Origin: Herpetosiphonaceae bacterium
Lineage (GTDB): Bacteria > Chloroflexota > Chloroflexia > Chloroflexales > Kallotenuaceae
Direction: 5' to 3'
Length of the DNA: 64,000 bases
Assembly: GCA_013821605.1 (NCBI GenBank)
Contig: JACDGP010000006.1
Location: forward strand, 22,956 to 86,955
Of the stretch, positions 1 through 9,567 are shown one piece after another. A program made the translations under genes and the position numbers. The stretch's first letter is position 1; each line of letters starts with the position of its first letter. The notes under the pieces are model-generated. The model saw only the letters and a list, made by a program, of their open reading frames with translations, was not told the origin of the DNA and did no database searches.

Positions 1-1394
1 CGGGTCAGTTCACGGTCTTTGACAACTGGGCTGTGAGCGGTGTGTCCTACCAGGGACGGTGGCTCGCCATGACGCGCATTATGAATGCGGATGAGCAGCG
101 CGCATGGTCGCTCGGCACCCACTGGCAGACGGACATACTGGTCGTGGAGGCGACGAGCGGCTTCGTTGTGCATCGCTTGCGTTTGGAAGGTAACTTCGAT
201 GTCGAGACGATCTCCGGCAGTGGCGATGCATTGTTCTTGATCCAGCATCTGCCCGCCATCCATCCTGACCATTACGTGATTCGGCTGTACGATCTCACCC
301 ATGACATGTTGCAGGCCGACCCATTACGTGCTAAAGGCTCGGATGAGATCATGGCTGGCCTAGCTTGGGACGGCTTGGCCTCGTCCGACGGTCGCTGGCT
401 CTTGACACTCTACCTGAGCACCAAGCGCGATACTGCCTTCGTCCACACCCTCGACTTGGTCAACCATCTGCCGGTTTGCATCGATCTGCCTTCCGGCACC
501 GGCAACTTCGATCTACTCAAAAACTATACCCTGGCGCTCACACCCAATAACCAGACCTTGTTTGCGGCGAACGCAACCCTGGGTGTTGTGGCCGAAATCA
601 ATATGGAAAGCCGCCAGGTGGTACGCACAGTAAAGTTTCCGGCACATCCTACGGCGCCGTCCACCTCCGGTATACCAGAGAGTCATAGCGTACTGTCAAA
701 GGACGGCCATAGCTTGTACTTCACCAATGGTCATACACTATGGGACTATACCATCGGCAGTGATATGGTACGTGAACTTCCCGTACATACAGCTCGGATC
801 ATAGGCTTGGGGCTTAGCAGCGACGACCAACATCTGTTCCTGGTTGACATGGACGAAGCCATGACGATCCTCGACACACCAAAGCAGGGCCTGTGGTACT
901 CTCCCGAGAACGTCGCCTCGGCGGACGCGCAGCACGTTACGTCCACCATGAGCAGCATCCCTACTACACAGCTATCCACATCCACCGTTGCATGCCCCGT
1001 GACACGTCCTCCCAACCCACCGTTCGTTCCACCTCCGCCCTACCTATCATCACCACCCTCGCTCGATCCGCATGACTTCTGGTATGGTACTGGGGAACTA
1101 TGGACGAACCTCCCCAAGGATGACGTCTGGGGCCAGTTGCCCCATGAGGATGCTGGCTTCACACAGAAGGTCTTCTGGTACCAGGATTTTGATAAGCCCG
1201 AGTCGGGGTTGACGGTCACGGGTCGTCGCCTGGATGCCGCCGCACCGCCGCTCCTTGTATCTCCCACTATCGACGGCGGAGGTTTCCTGGGAGCTACCTT
1301 GACTGGCGTCGATTTTCCTACGCTTGGCTGCTGGGAGATAACGGGGCACCTCAAGGGTCACGACCTGCGCTTTGTTGTGGAGGTGGCGCCCTAG
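1..1394 (+). CDS. Beta-propeller-like protein, 5' end cut by window
   Basis: The frame is open from the first bases of the window, so the listed GTG at 33 is probably internal and the gene starts upstream. The visible ~460 residues hold repeated strands of the kind seen in WD40/YVTN-type propellers (for example SSDGRWLLTLYLST, LTPNNQTLFAAN, SKDGHSLYFTNGH), then a Pro/Ser/Thr-rich linker and a small C-terminal domain. That last domain has an FPTLGCWEITG motif like one found at the C-terminus of many Chloroflexota and Actinobacteria surface or lipoproteins. No catalytic motif is seen. It sits 89 bp before an ECF sigma factor gene. A role in sensing or cell-surface binding is only inferred. Confident as a gene, weak on function. 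Confidence 0.75.
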   Translation, partial: GQFTVFDNWAVSGVSYQGRWLAMTRIMNADEQRAWSLGTHWQTDILVVEATSGFVVHRLRLEGNFDVETISGSGDALFLIQHLPAIHPDHYVIRLYDLTHDMLQADPLRAKGSDEIMAGLAWDGLASSDGRWLLTLYLSTKRDTAFVHTLDLVNHLPVCIDLPSGTGNFDLLKNYTLALTPNNQTLFAANATLGVVAEINMESRQVVRTVKFPAHPTAPSTSGIPESHSVLSKDGHSLYFTNGHTLWDYTIGSDMVRELPVHTARIIGLGLSSDDQHLFLVDMDEAMTILDTPKQGLWYSPENVASADAQHVTSTMSSIPTTQLSTSTVACPVTRPPNPPFVPPPPYLSSPPSLDPHDFWYGTGELWTNLPKDDVWGQLPHEDAGFTQKVFWYQDFDKPESGLTVTGRRLDAAAPPLLVSPTIDGGGFLGATLTGVDFPTLGCWEITGHLKGHDLRFVVEVAP

Positions 1395-1483
1395 TCCGGA
1401 AACCATCAACGCTTTGCAGCGAGCTCGTCACATGGCTGGTTGCTTTTGGAACCCTGTACCGATCGGCGGTGTAATAGGGAGTA

Positions 1484-2071
1484 ATGGACCTGCGAAGCGC
1501 GGCCGAAAGCAGCGATGCCGATCTAGTTATCCGTGCTCGCCGAGGCGATGACACTGCCTGCGAGCTGTTAATGCGTGCCCACCAGGAGGCGGTGTTCCGG
1601 CTCGCCTATTTGTTCCTTCACGACGCGGACGAAGCCGAAGATGCGACACAAGAGACCTTTATTCGGGCGCTCCGCGCTCTGGATGAATTTGACTTGGAGC
1701 GCCCGCTCCGACCGTGGTTACTACGGATTGCAACGAATGTCGTCCGCAACCGGCAACGGGCCGTGGGACGCTACCTGCAAGCTATGCGACGTTGGCTACA
1801 ATCCGAACCGGCCCCGGTCGCGGGGCTAACGGAGCGGAGTGGACCACAATGGGAAGCTCAACTCTTGTGGCAAGCTGTTCGGCGGCTGGCACGCTCCGAT
1901 CAAGAAGTGCTGTATCTGCGTTATTTCCTGGATTTAGGAGAAGCTGAGATGGCGGGTGCCTTGGACATGCCACCGGGTACCGTAAAGTCGCGGCTGCATC
2001 GTGCGACGACCCGACTGCGCATGATCGTGGATGGCGAGTTCCCGGCGTTACGAGAGGAACGACAGCCGTGA
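1484..2071 (+). CDS. ECF-family RNA polymerase sigma factor
   Basis: This 195-residue protein has region 2 near residues 25-90 (DEAEDATQETFIRALRAL, the core-binding and -10-reading helices) and region 4 near 130-185 (LGEAEMAGALDMPPGTVKSRLHRA, the helix-turn-helix for the -35 box). It lacks sigma 1.1 and region 3, as ECF factors do. The ATG at 1484 follows GGGAG closely. Its stop overlaps the GTG of the next gene by four bases (GTGA), so the two are translationally coupled, the usual arrangement for an ECF sigma and its anti-sigma. The regulon cannot be told from the sequence. Confidence 0.93.
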   Translation: MDLRSAAESSDADLVIRARRGDDTACELLMRAHQEAVFRLAYLFLHDADEAEDATQETFIRALRALDEFDLERPLRPWLLRIATNVVRNRQRAVGRYLQAMRRWLQSEPAPVAGLTERSGPQWEAQLLWQAVRRLARSDQEVLYLRYFLDLGEAEMAGALDMPPGTVKSRLHRATTRLRMIVDGEFPALREERQP

Positions 2072-2877
2072 GTGATCGTCCGCCGATGGAAGGCTGGGAA
2101 GCACGTGTGCATACAGTGGCACAAGCCTTTGCGTATCCGCCCACGCCCACGATCACTCCGACGGTAGTAGCAGTCGTACGCCCCCATCCTCGATCAGCTA
2201 TTCGGCTTGGACGCCGAGCATGGGCTGTAGCAGTACTCGTCGTGCTCCTCCTCCTTCTGTGGAGCGTCCCGCAAGTGCGCGCCGGTGTGCGGGCGATCTT
2301 GCGCATTGGTGCCGTCGAGATCGTACTACCAACGCCTGCACCACAGCGTAGTCCTAGCCCATCTCCTACAGCTCATCAGCCAACGGCGGGAATGACTGTC
2401 CTGCCTACACCTCCGCTGAATACTACCCTGTCAGAATTGGCTGGCTCGACCACGCTCACCGACGCACGCCGGCAGGTAACGTTCCCGATCCGCCTGCCTC
2501 GTTATCCATCCGATCTAGGAGTGCCGGATCGCGTCTTCGTCCAGGACCTTGCTGGAACAGCGGTCATCCTCGTATGGTTGGAGCCTAGTCATCCTGAGCG
2601 GGTGCGCCTCAGCCTCCATCTATTGTCATCGGATCTACTGATGCGCAAATCGATGGTTAAGGAGTTAACACAAACGACCGTCAATGGTCAGCCTGCTGCG
2701 TGGGTTACGGGACCGCATCTGATCGAGATACGCACTGCAAGCGGCGGTCGCACCATTGACCAGCGCCAGTTGGTCGACGGCAATACACTCATCTGGACCG
2801 CTGGCACGCTTACCTACCGGCTTGAAACGCATCAATCATTAAGCGAGGCCGTGCGGACCGCTGAGTCATTGCACTGA
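2068..2877 (+). CDS. Putative anti-sigma-like membrane protein, DUF4367-type C-terminus
   Basis: The protein has 269 residues. An N-terminal cytoplasmic stretch of about 48 residues is followed by one membrane segment (AVAVLVVLLLLLWSVP, near residues 52-67), a Pro/Ser/Thr-rich linker and an extracytoplasmic domain. The end of that domain (NTLIWTAGTLTYRLETHQSL...AESL) resembles the DUF4367 family found next to ECF sigma factors. The GTG start overlaps the sigma stop. No zinc-finger HxxxCxxC anti-sigma motif is visible, so the label rests on topology and coupling to the sigma gene. Alternative: a sigma-regulated envelope protein. Confidence 0.72.
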   Translation: MSDRPPMEGWEARVHTVAQAFAYPPTPTITPTVVAVVRPHPRSAIRLGRRAWAVAVLVVLLLLLWSVPQVRAGVRAILRIGAVEIVLPTPAPQRSPSPSPTAHQPTAGMTVLPTPPLNTTLSELAGSTTLTDARRQVTFPIRLPRYPSDLGVPDRVFVQDLAGTAVILVWLEPSHPERVRLSLHLLSSDLLMRKSMVKELTQTTVNGQPAAWVTGPHLIEIRTASGGRTIDQRQLVDGNTLIWTAGTLTYRLETHQSLSEAVRTAESLH

Positions 2878-2928
2878 TGACGGTCGATGATAGGAGGTGT
2901 AGGACAAAAATTGGCGTTTCCCAAAGAA

Positions 2929-2944
2929 ATAATGTGAACATTAT
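2929..2944. promoter_or_regulatory. Inverted repeat, possible operator
   Basis: ATAATGT-GA-ACATTAT is a perfect 7-bp inverted repeat with a 2-base spacer. It lies in the 174-bp gap between the sigma/anti-sigma pair and the ABC permease genes, about 110 bp before the first permease ATG. Its size and AT-rich arms suit a dimeric repressor. No matching second copy was found in the window, so function is a guess. Confidence 0.4.
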
Positions 2945-3051
2945 AGATGTCCTCGATAAGCCCTCAAAGCACGCTTGTATTGACACGGGGAGTATGATCG
3001 AAACACACCCGAGGAGACCTACCAGTACTTGACAAGAGAAGGTAGCATACG

Positions 3052-4017
3052 ATGGCAGCACAATCCGCAGCCATGTCAGGGAAATTTCAGCATCTGAGCC
3101 TCAAGCCGCTTGTGATGACCGTCCTCACCTTTATGCTAACGTTGCTGCTGAGCATCATCTTGGTGACGCTCTTGCTCTTTGCCCAGCACGTCTTCGTTGA
3201 CAAACGGGGTATGCCAACCCATCCGGGCCTATGGATGTATTTGACCAATGTGCGGACCTATCTACAAGGTTTGCTACATGGCAACTTTGGTAAAACCTTC
3301 AATGGGCTGCAGGTCAATTCTATTCTCGTCGTAGCCGTTCGTCACTCACTGCAACTCCTCGCCGTCAGTGTCGCCGTAGCCCTGCCCATCGGCATTGCCT
3401 GGGGTAGTCTCTTAGTGACCGTGCAGCGTCGTTGGCCACGGATCATGCTTGACGTGTTCAGTACGCTTGCCCTCTCATTGCCGTCCTTCGTTGTCCTGTT
3501 GCTTGCGACACAAGCGGTGGCAACCTTTACCCAACGTACTCACATTCGGTTGACCTACGTCCAGGGCTATGGCCTTGACCGCCATTTGATCCTGCCCGTC
3601 GCCGTGTTGGCACTCCGGGGGGCAGCCTTTATGGCCCGCTCACTCGCGGTCGCGCAACTGGACGTTTTACGCCAGGATTGGATCCGTGTCGCCCGCGCGA
3701 AGGGCTTGGGCGGCCTGCACTTATGGTACCGCCATATACTACCTGCGCTGCGGCTGCCCCTCATTGGCAGTACGCTTGGGATGTTGCGTGTCATGGTCAG
3801 TGGTTTTGTCATTGTCGATTACATGTATGAATGGGGCGGCTTAGGCCGTCAAATGCTGCGGATTGACTTTCTCAACGGGATTGTGGCGCCTGAGAGCGAA
3901 GTGGCGGCAGGAGCTACTATCATGCTGGTCATCTTTTTCGTAGCTACCGACACACTGGGACGGTTATTCGTTACAAAGGCCGATCCACGGCTTCGGGAGC
4001 GCATGAACGAGCAATGA
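3052..4017 (+). CDS. ABC transporter permease, DppB/OppB type
   Basis: This 321-residue integral membrane protein has about six hydrophobic segments, the first at residues ~20-45. The cytoplasmic EAA loop is readable near residues 200-230 (LRQDWIRVARAKGLGG...HILPALRLP), which docks the ABC ATPase in dipeptide/oligopeptide/nickel importers. The ATG at 3052 follows GAAGGTAG. It overlaps the next permease by four bases. No substrate-binding protein or ATPase gene lies nearby, so those subunits must be encoded elsewhere. Substrate unknown. Confidence 0.88.
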   Translation: MAAQSAAMSGKFQHLSLKPLVMTVLTFMLTLLLSIILVTLLLFAQHVFVDKRGMPTHPGLWMYLTNVRTYLQGLLHGNFGKTFNGLQVNSILVVAVRHSLQLLAVSVAVALPIGIAWGSLLVTVQRRWPRIMLDVFSTLALSLPSFVVLLLATQAVATFTQRTHIRLTYVQGYGLDRHLILPVAVLALRGAAFMARSLAVAQLDVLRQDWIRVARAKGLGGLHLWYRHILPALRLPLIGSTLGMLRVMVSGFVIVDYMYEWGGLGRQMLRIDFLNGIVAPESEVAAGATIMLVIFFVATDTLGRLFVTKADPRLRERMNEQ

Positions 4018-4937
4018 GCACCTACATGCCTCTCCCGCTCGTACGTCGCTGGCGTGCGGTCGTGTTCAAAGTCAATGCCACCTTGCTGCTTGGGGGCATC
4101 TTGAGCATCCTGCTGATGGGCTGCGCACTCGCCGCCCCATGGCTTGCGCCGCATGACCCGAACGAGACGCTCTTCCGCTACAACGGCACGACGCTGCTGC
4201 CAGCCCCTTACCCGCCGGGAACAGCTGGAATGCCACTTGGAAGTGACAGCCTGTGGCGCGACATGTGGAGCCGCCTGCTGTATGGCGGTCGATTCACGCT
4301 CCTATTTTGCTGGGTTGCAGCCTTGGTGCGCATCACGCTTGGAACCTTGGTGGGGCTCTTCGCGGGTTGGTACGGCCGGGTGGCCCGTGTCGTGGACGTC
4401 ATTGTCGGTGCATGGTCGGCGGTACCAAGCCTCCTTTTTGCCCTGGTCGTTATTACCTTGGGCAACACTCCAGGTGTATTGTCAGGTTCACTACCGCGCT
4501 TTTTGCTGATCATCAGCCTGACCGGCTGGACGGAGGCGGCTGTCCGCTGCCGCATCGCCGTGCAAGGCTTACGCAGCGAGCCTTTCATTGAAGCAGCCTA
4601 TGCGATTGGCCGAGGACGGCTGGCGGTGCTCTTCCGCCATATCCTGCCGAATTTGCGCGACCTGCTCCTAGTCGAAATAGCGTATGCTGGGGCAGCGGTC
4701 CTGCTGTTAGTGGGGGAGCTCGCGTTTTTGGGCATCTTTGTTGGTGCAACAGAGTCGATGGTGGTTAAAGGCCAACTCGTGGACGACCCACTCTATGCCG
4801 AATGGGGCAGCATGCTGGCTGCCGGCTTGCGGCACCGCAACTCCGGAGTGTGGCTCCTGTTGGAGCCCGTGATCGCCTTTACACTCGCCATCCTGAGTTT
4901 CAACCTCTTAGCCGACGGTCTACGACGCCGTCGATGA
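4014..4937 (+). CDS. ABC transporter permease, DppC/OppC type
   Basis: The second permease has 307 residues. It shows the N-terminal membrane segment and periplasmic loop typical of DppC-like subunits (LAPHDPNETLFRYNG), then the BPD_transp_1 core with an EAA loop near residues 185-215 (EPFIEAAYAIGRGRLAVLFRHILPN). The start codon overlaps the stop of the first permease (ATGA), giving coupled translation of a heterodimeric channel. The gene ends 58 bp before the convergent clpB. Assignment to the peptide/nickel/opine family is by architecture; the substrate is not evident. Confidence 0.87.
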   Translation: MSTYMPLPLVRRWRAVVFKVNATLLLGGILSILLMGCALAAPWLAPHDPNETLFRYNGTTLLPAPYPPGTAGMPLGSDSLWRDMWSRLLYGGRFTLLFCWVAALVRITLGTLVGLFAGWYGRVARVVDVIVGAWSAVPSLLFALVVITLGNTPGVLSGSLPRFLLIISLTGWTEAAVRCRIAVQGLRSEPFIEAAYAIGRGRLAVLFRHILPNLRDLLLVEIAYAGAAVLLLVGELAFLGIFVGATESMVVKGQLVDDPLYAEWGSMLAAGLRHRNSGVWLLLEPVIAFTLAILSFNLLADGLRRRR

Positions 4938-4995
4938 GCGCAGGAACAGGAGCCAGCGTGCATGGCGTTAGTGATGAGCTTGGCCTTCCGCAGGT

Positions 4996-7566
4996 TTAGG
5001 AAAATCGCAGGCCCTCCTTATCCGCTTCTACCCGTACCGTCGCGCCATCCTCAACTCGACCTTCGAGCAACGCAACGGCCAGCGGGTCCAGCAACTCACG
5101 CTGAATCGCACGTTTCAAGGGCCGTGCGCCATATTGCGGGTTAAAGCCCACCGTCGCCAAGTGATCCTTGGCCGCTAGCGACAAATCAAGCACAATATGC
5201 CGGTCGGCCAATCGTCCAAGTAACTGGCGCACCTCTTTGTCAACGATGCCCCGAATCGCTTCAGGCTGCAGGCTCTTGAAAACGATCAGTTCATCGACAC
5301 GGTTCAAGAATTCGGGTCGAAAGTGCTCATGCACTGCTTCCAGCACCAGTTCCGCTGCTTCCGCTTCATCTTCAGCATTAAGCAATGCTTGTGATCCGAG
5401 ATTACTCGTCATAATGATGACCGTGTTTTTGAAGTTAACGACCCGCCCCTGCGCGTCAGTCAGTCGCCCGTCATCCAGAATTTGGAGCAGGATGTTGAAT
5501 ACGTCGGGATGTGCTTTTTCCGTTTCATCGAACAGCACGACGGAGTAGGGCTTGCGTCGCACCGCCTCGGTGAGCTGTCCACCTTCGTCATACCCAATAT
5601 ACCCTGGTGGTGCACCAACCAAGCGTGCTACGGCATGCTTTTCCATATACTCCGACATGTCGAGCCGAATCAGGGCCTGCTCGTCGTCGAACAAGAACGC
5701 AGCCAGCGTACGTGCTAGCTCAGTTTTGCCGACACCCGTGGGACCGAGGAACAGAAACGAGCCGAGTGGCCGTTGCGGATCATGCAGACCAGCGCGCGCC
5801 CGCCGCACCGCGTTTGCGACCGCGCGGACCGCATCATCCTGCCCAACGACGCGCTCGTGCAACTGCTCCTCGATCTGCAGCAGCTTGTCGGTCTCGCTTT
5901 GCAACAGCCGTGATACCGGTATTCTCGTCCAGCGCGCCACGATTTCGGCAATGTCGTCGGCGGTGACCTCCTCCTGGAGCAACATCCCCCGCCGTTGCAT
6001 CGCCGCGATCTCTGCCTCACGCGCCGCGAGGGCACGCTCCAGTTCGGGCATCCGCCCATACTGCAGCTCTCCGGCCCGTGCATAATCCAGTTGCCGTTGT
6101 GCCTGCTCGATCTCCGTCCTGGTTTGCTCCAGTTGTGCTTTGAGCAGCGTCACCTCCTCAATCGCGGCGCGTTCGTTTGCCAATCGAGCTTCCAGGCCGC
6201 GCTGTGCCTCGCGTAGATTTGCCAGGCTCGCCTCGATCCGCTCTAACCGTTCAAGCGAAGCCGCATCTTTTTCCCGGCGTAGCGCCTCGCGCTCGATCTC
6301 GAGTTGGACCCCCCGACGCTTGAGATCGTCAAGCTCCTGCGGATCACTCGTCATCTCCATGCGCAAGCGTGCTGCTGCCTGATCAACGAGATCGAGTGCC
6401 TTATCGGGTAAGAACCGGTCGGCAACATAGCGCTCGCTGAGCACCGCTGCCGCGACTAGTGCTCCATCAGTAATCTGGACATTATGGTGTGTCTCATAGC
6501 GCTCGCGTAGGCCGCGCAGGATCGAGATCGTATCTTCGACCGTCGGCGGCGCGATCAAGACCGGCTGGAAGCGTCGCTCCAAGGCGGGATCTTTCTCGAT
6601 ATATTTGCGGTACTCGCCCAGTGTCGTAGCCCCGATAGCATGGAGTTCGCCGCGTGCCAGGGCCGGCTTAAGCATATTACCGGCATCCATCGCACCTTCA
6701 GCTGCCCCGGCTCCCACGACGGTATGCAGTTCGTCGATAAACAGCAGCACCTGGCCGGCGGCACTGACGACCTCCTTCATCACGGCCTTGAGCCGTTCTT
6801 CGAACTGTCCGCGATACTGCGCCCCGGCGACCATCGAACTGAGGTCAAGCGCGATCACCGTTTTGCCCTGCAATGCTTCCGGCACATCGCCCCGCACGAT
6901 CCGCAGCGCCAGCCCTTCCACGATCGCCGTTTTGCCAACCCCCGGCTCCCCAATCAGCACCGGGTTATTTTTGGTACGCCGCGCCAGCACTTCCATGGTA
7001 TTGCGAATCTCTTCGTCCCGCCCGATCACCGGGTCCAATCTGCCCGCTTTTCCTAGCTCGGTCAAGTTGCGGCCATACCGCTCCAGCGAGGCATAGGTCT
7101 GCTCGGGCCGTATGCTATTAACGAATTGGGAGCCGCGGATACCGGAGAGTACGTTGAGGATTTGATCGCGGGTCACGTTAAGTTGCTCGATCAGCGTCGG
7201 TCGTCCGCCCCGTTTCGCCGGCAGGGTGAGTAAGAGATGCTCGGTGGAGACATAATGGTCGCCCATCCGCGTCATCTCGGCCTCCGCCGCCTGTAGGGCC
7301 TGGACCAAGCGGGGGCCGACCGTCGGATCGACATTGGTGCCATACGCTTTGGGTAGTTTTTGCACCTCCGCCTGGGCATCGCGCACGACCTGATTAGTTT
7401 GGTAGCCCAGCTTCTGCATGATCTGCGGTACGACCCCGTCGTTTTGCTGTACCAGCGCTAACAAGAGATGCTCGGGCTCAACCTGGCTTTGGTGGTATTC
7501 GCGGGCTAGATCGTGAGCTACACTAATGGCTTCGCGCGCTTTTTCCGTATATTTGTCAAGCTTCAT
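4996..7566 (-). CDS. clpB: ClpB disaggregase chaperone
   Basis: The 856-residue protein matches the usual ClpB length. In order: N-terminal Clp repeat domain (residues ~1-145), AAA1 with Walker A GEPGVGKT and Walker B LLFIDELH, a coiled-coil M domain (~400-530, [19 protein letters not shown]), AAA2 with [11 protein letters not shown] and VVLFDE, and a C-terminal small domain. The M domain and the absence of a ClpX/ClpA IGF loop point to ClpB rather than a ClpP partner. It works with DnaK to reactivate aggregated proteins in the cytoplasm. No CIRCE element (TTAGCACTC-N9-GAGTGCTAA) is seen upstream, so HrcA control is not supported. A perfect palindrome GCAGATCTGC lies about 75 bp upstream of the start. 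Confidence 0.97.
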   Translation of the reverse strand: MKLDKYTEKAREAISVAHDLAREYHQSQVEPEHLLLALVQQNDGVVPQIMQKLGYQTNQVVRDAQAEVQKLPKAYGTNVDPTVGPRLVQALQAAEAEMTRMGDHYVSTEHLLLTLPAKRGGRPTLIEQLNVTRDQILNVLSGIRGSQFVNSIRPEQTYASLERYGRNLTELGKAGRLDPVIGRDEEIRNTMEVLARRTKNNPVLIGEPGVGKTAIVEGLALRIVRGDVPEALQGKTVIALDLSSMVAGAQYRGQFEERLKAVMKEVVSAAGQVLLFIDELHTVVGAGAAEGAMDAGNMLKPALARGELHAIGATTLGEYRKYIEKDPALERRFQPVLIAPPTVEDTISILRGLRERYETHHNVQITDGALVAAAVLSERYVADRFLPDKALDLVDQAAARLRMEMTSDPQELDDLKRRGVQLEIEREALRREKDAASLERLERIEASLANLREAQRGLEARLANERAAIEEVTLLKAQLEQTRTEIEQAQRQLDYARAGELQYGRMPELERALAAREAEIAAMQRRGMLLQEEVTADDIAEIVARWTRIPVSRLLQSETDKLLQIEEQLHERVVGQDDAVRAVANAVRRARAGLHDPQRPLGSFLFLGPTGVGKTELARTLAAFLFDDEQALIRLDMSEYMEKHAVARLVGAPPGYIGYDEGGQLTEAVRRKPYSVVLFDETEKAHPDVFNILLQILDDGRLTDAQGRVVNFKNTVIIMTSNLGSQALLNAEDEAEAAELVLEAVHEHFRPEFLNRVDELIVFKSLQPEAIRGIVDKEVRQLLGRLADRHIVLDLSLAAKDHLATVGFNPQYGARPLKRAIQRELLDPLAVALLEGRVEDGATVRVEADKEGLRFS

Positions 7567-7788
7567 TATTCAATTCATTCCGCTCGTCTGGGTAGTAGCT
7601 ATCCTACCAAACGATACGACGCCGAACTGACACTGCAGGTTGCAGATCTGCTCCAACATAGACGGTAGTAGTCCCGGATGGCGGTGATAAAGGGGACAAA
7701 AACACTATAGGCAAAGCATCCCATCTACGCTATAACACGAATGCCTTGACATCGGGCTCTGACGTCGTTGACTACTTTTGAGGTAAGC

Positions 7789-8559
7789 ATGCCCTATCTG
7801 ATGGATCAAGCCGCACTGGACGAGTTGAACGCGGCGTCGTCACATCTAGATGACTGCTGTGTTCGACTCGGCGAGTACCCCCACCATCTGTATCGCGATG
7901 GCGTTAAGTATGTTGTGGTCCGCGCCTTGTATACCTGTTTGAACGAGGCCAAAGCGCGCGAGGATACTTCTGCGCTCACTCATCTACACATGCACGAAAC
8001 CGATCTACGGCGTTTGGTAGCCGACGAACAAAGCCGTGGCACCTTCAACGGGCGCATCGTGGGTCGCTCGACAGCCATCATGACTGCTGAGCAGGAGCAG
8101 CCTGTAACAGTTCCGCGCTGGTCACCATCCCTGCCTACGACCTGGACGGAAACTAATCTTAACCGCTCGTTTCTGATCGACATGTTATTGCGTGCACTCT
8201 ATAACCGCAGTCGTGCGACTGGCCAGGAATTGTCGACCCATCTGGGCGTCTTTTATGCTGTTATCAGTCCGTTGTTGGATGAATTACGCGCGGTCGAGCA
8301 ACTGGATATTGCCGGGCAGCGCGGCTTCGGGGATATTAATTACGAATATGTGCTGACACCGCGCGGCGTACAAGCCGTCAACGATGCCCTTCAGAAAACG
8401 AGTTATGCTGGCGTATGCCCGGTGCCGCTTGCAGATTATGTTGCAGCCTGTAAGCATCAAACGATCAAGCAGGTCGTCGTAACCCGCCTGAACATTCGGC
8501 GCGCCTTCGGCGATTTGATTATTTCCGAGCCGGTGCTCAATGAGGTCGGGCCGCCGTGA
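7789..8559 (+). CDS. Winged-helix half of a split AAA ATPase gene
   Basis: The start is set at ATG 7789, preceded by GAGG at good spacing, rather than the upstream TTG of the ORF track. The protein has 256 residues: an unknown N-terminal ~115, then a winged-helix-like region (LIDMLLRALYNRSRATGQEL...DELRAVEQLDI) and a linker ending LIISEPVLNEVGPP. In the family recalled from other bacteria this region is fused to the AAA domain encoded by the next gene, with a junction of the form GPAVNSG.SLFLYG. Here the stop TGA overlaps a GTG that restarts the next frame. See the finding on the frameshift. Confidence 0.8.
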   Translation: MPYLMDQAALDELNAASSHLDDCCVRLGEYPHHLYRDGVKYVVVRALYTCLNEAKAREDTSALTHLHMHETDLRRLVADEQSRGTFNGRIVGRSTAIMTAEQEQPVTVPRWSPSLPTTWTETNLNRSFLIDMLLRALYNRSRATGQELSTHLGVFYAVISPLLDELRAVEQLDIAGQRGFGDINYEYVLTPRGVQAVNDALQKTSYAGVCPVPLADYVAACKHQTIKQVVVTRLNIRRAFGDLIISEPVLNEVGPP

Positions 8560-9410
8560 ACTCGGCCTCCTCGGTCTTTTTGTTCGGCTACCCCGGCAAC
8601 GGTAAAACGTCGATTGCCGAACGAATCACGCGTTTAATGGGCGATGCAATCTATATACCTCATGCTGTGGAAGCCGATGGGCAGATCATTAAACTGTACG
8701 ATCCGATTGTACACACGGCGGTGGACGAGCTGGGAGCGTATGGCGTGCCCGCCTACGATACGCGCTGGATCAAGATAAAGCGACCGGTTGTGATCACTGG
8801 CGGTGAGCTAACGCTGCCCATGCTCGATCTCACCTATAACCCGGTCTCGAAGTTCTACGAAGCGCCTTTCCAGATGAAGGCCAATGGTGGCATTTTTTTG
8901 ATCGATGACTTTGGGCGGCAGCAATGCCGGCCCATCGACTTGCTCAACCGCTGGATCGTGCCGCTCGAAAAGCGTTTTGACTACCTCACGACGGTTACTG
9001 GCAAAAAACTTGAGATACCGTTCGACCAACTCATTATTTTCTCCTCCAACCTCGATCCGCAGGACTTGGCCGATGAAGCATTCTTGCGCCGTATCAAATA
9101 CAAAATCAATGTCAAGGATCCAGATGAAGCTCAGTGGCGTGAGATTTGGCGTCTGGTGTGTAAAGGCCGGCAGATCCCCTACGATGATAGCGGCCTTGAT
9201 TATCTGCTCGAGAAGTGGTACGTGCCGCATGATCGACCGTTGCGCATGTGCCACCCCCGCGATATTCTGGACCAAATGGTGAGCATGGCCAAATACGTCA
9301 TGGAAGATGTCTCGCTGGGCAACCCTGACCTGATCGATGCTGCCTGCCGGACCTATTTCATTACCGGCCCGAAGCAGAACTTTGGTGCGCAGGTTCGCTT
9401 GCGCGACTAG
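8556..9410 (+). CDS. AAA ATPase half of a split gene
   Basis: The 284-residue protein starts with GTG inside the previous stop (GTGA). Walker A is at residues ~11-18 (GYPGNGKT). A conserved stretch IYIPHAVEADGQIIKLYDP and Walker B region GGIFLIDDFGRQ follow, then sensor-like SSNLDP and a C-terminal lid. This family is widespread in Chloroflexota, Acidobacteriota and Proteobacteria with no firm function. Normal members carry about 150 residues before Walker A, which here lie in the upstream reading frame. It either functions with the upstream polypeptide as a two-piece protein, or the gene is frameshifted. Confidence 0.82.
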   Translation: MNSASSVFLFGYPGNGKTSIAERITRLMGDAIYIPHAVEADGQIIKLYDPIVHTAVDELGAYGVPAYDTRWIKIKRPVVITGGELTLPMLDLTYNPVSKFYEAPFQMKANGGIFLIDDFGRQQCRPIDLLNRWIVPLEKRFDYLTTVTGKKLEIPFDQLIIFSSNLDPQDLADEAFLRRIKYKINVKDPDEAQWREIWRLVCKGRQIPYDDSGLDYLLEKWYVPHDRPLRMCHPRDILDQMVSMAKYVMEDVSLGNPDLIDAACRTYFITGPKQNFGAQVRLRD

Positions 9411-9445
9411 CGGCTTCAGCCTCCTATCACCTACCCGTAATTTGG

Positions 9446-9470
9446 CTCACGTCGTTGTTTGGCGTGAGCT
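9446..9470 (+). terminator. Hairpin after the AAA gene, possible weak terminator
   Basis: GCTCACG and CGTGAGC form a perfect 7-bp stem with an 11-base loop, followed by TTTG. It lies 36 bp after the AAA gene stop and about 100 bp before the penicillin-binding protein. The T tract is short, so termination is uncertain. Confidence 0.45.
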
Positions 9471-9567
9471 TTGCTAGATCCTGGTAAACTATACCCGGTT
9501 GCCTCCCCGGGAGATAGCAGCTGCAGCGTTATTGGATTTGTAGATACTTTACACCGATAAGGATCAT

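Noticed and set aside
7567-7788. CIRCE/HrcA element before clpB
   Set aside because: No TTAGCACTC-N9-GAGTGCTAA or close variant is present. The GCAGATCTGC palindrome is too short to assign.
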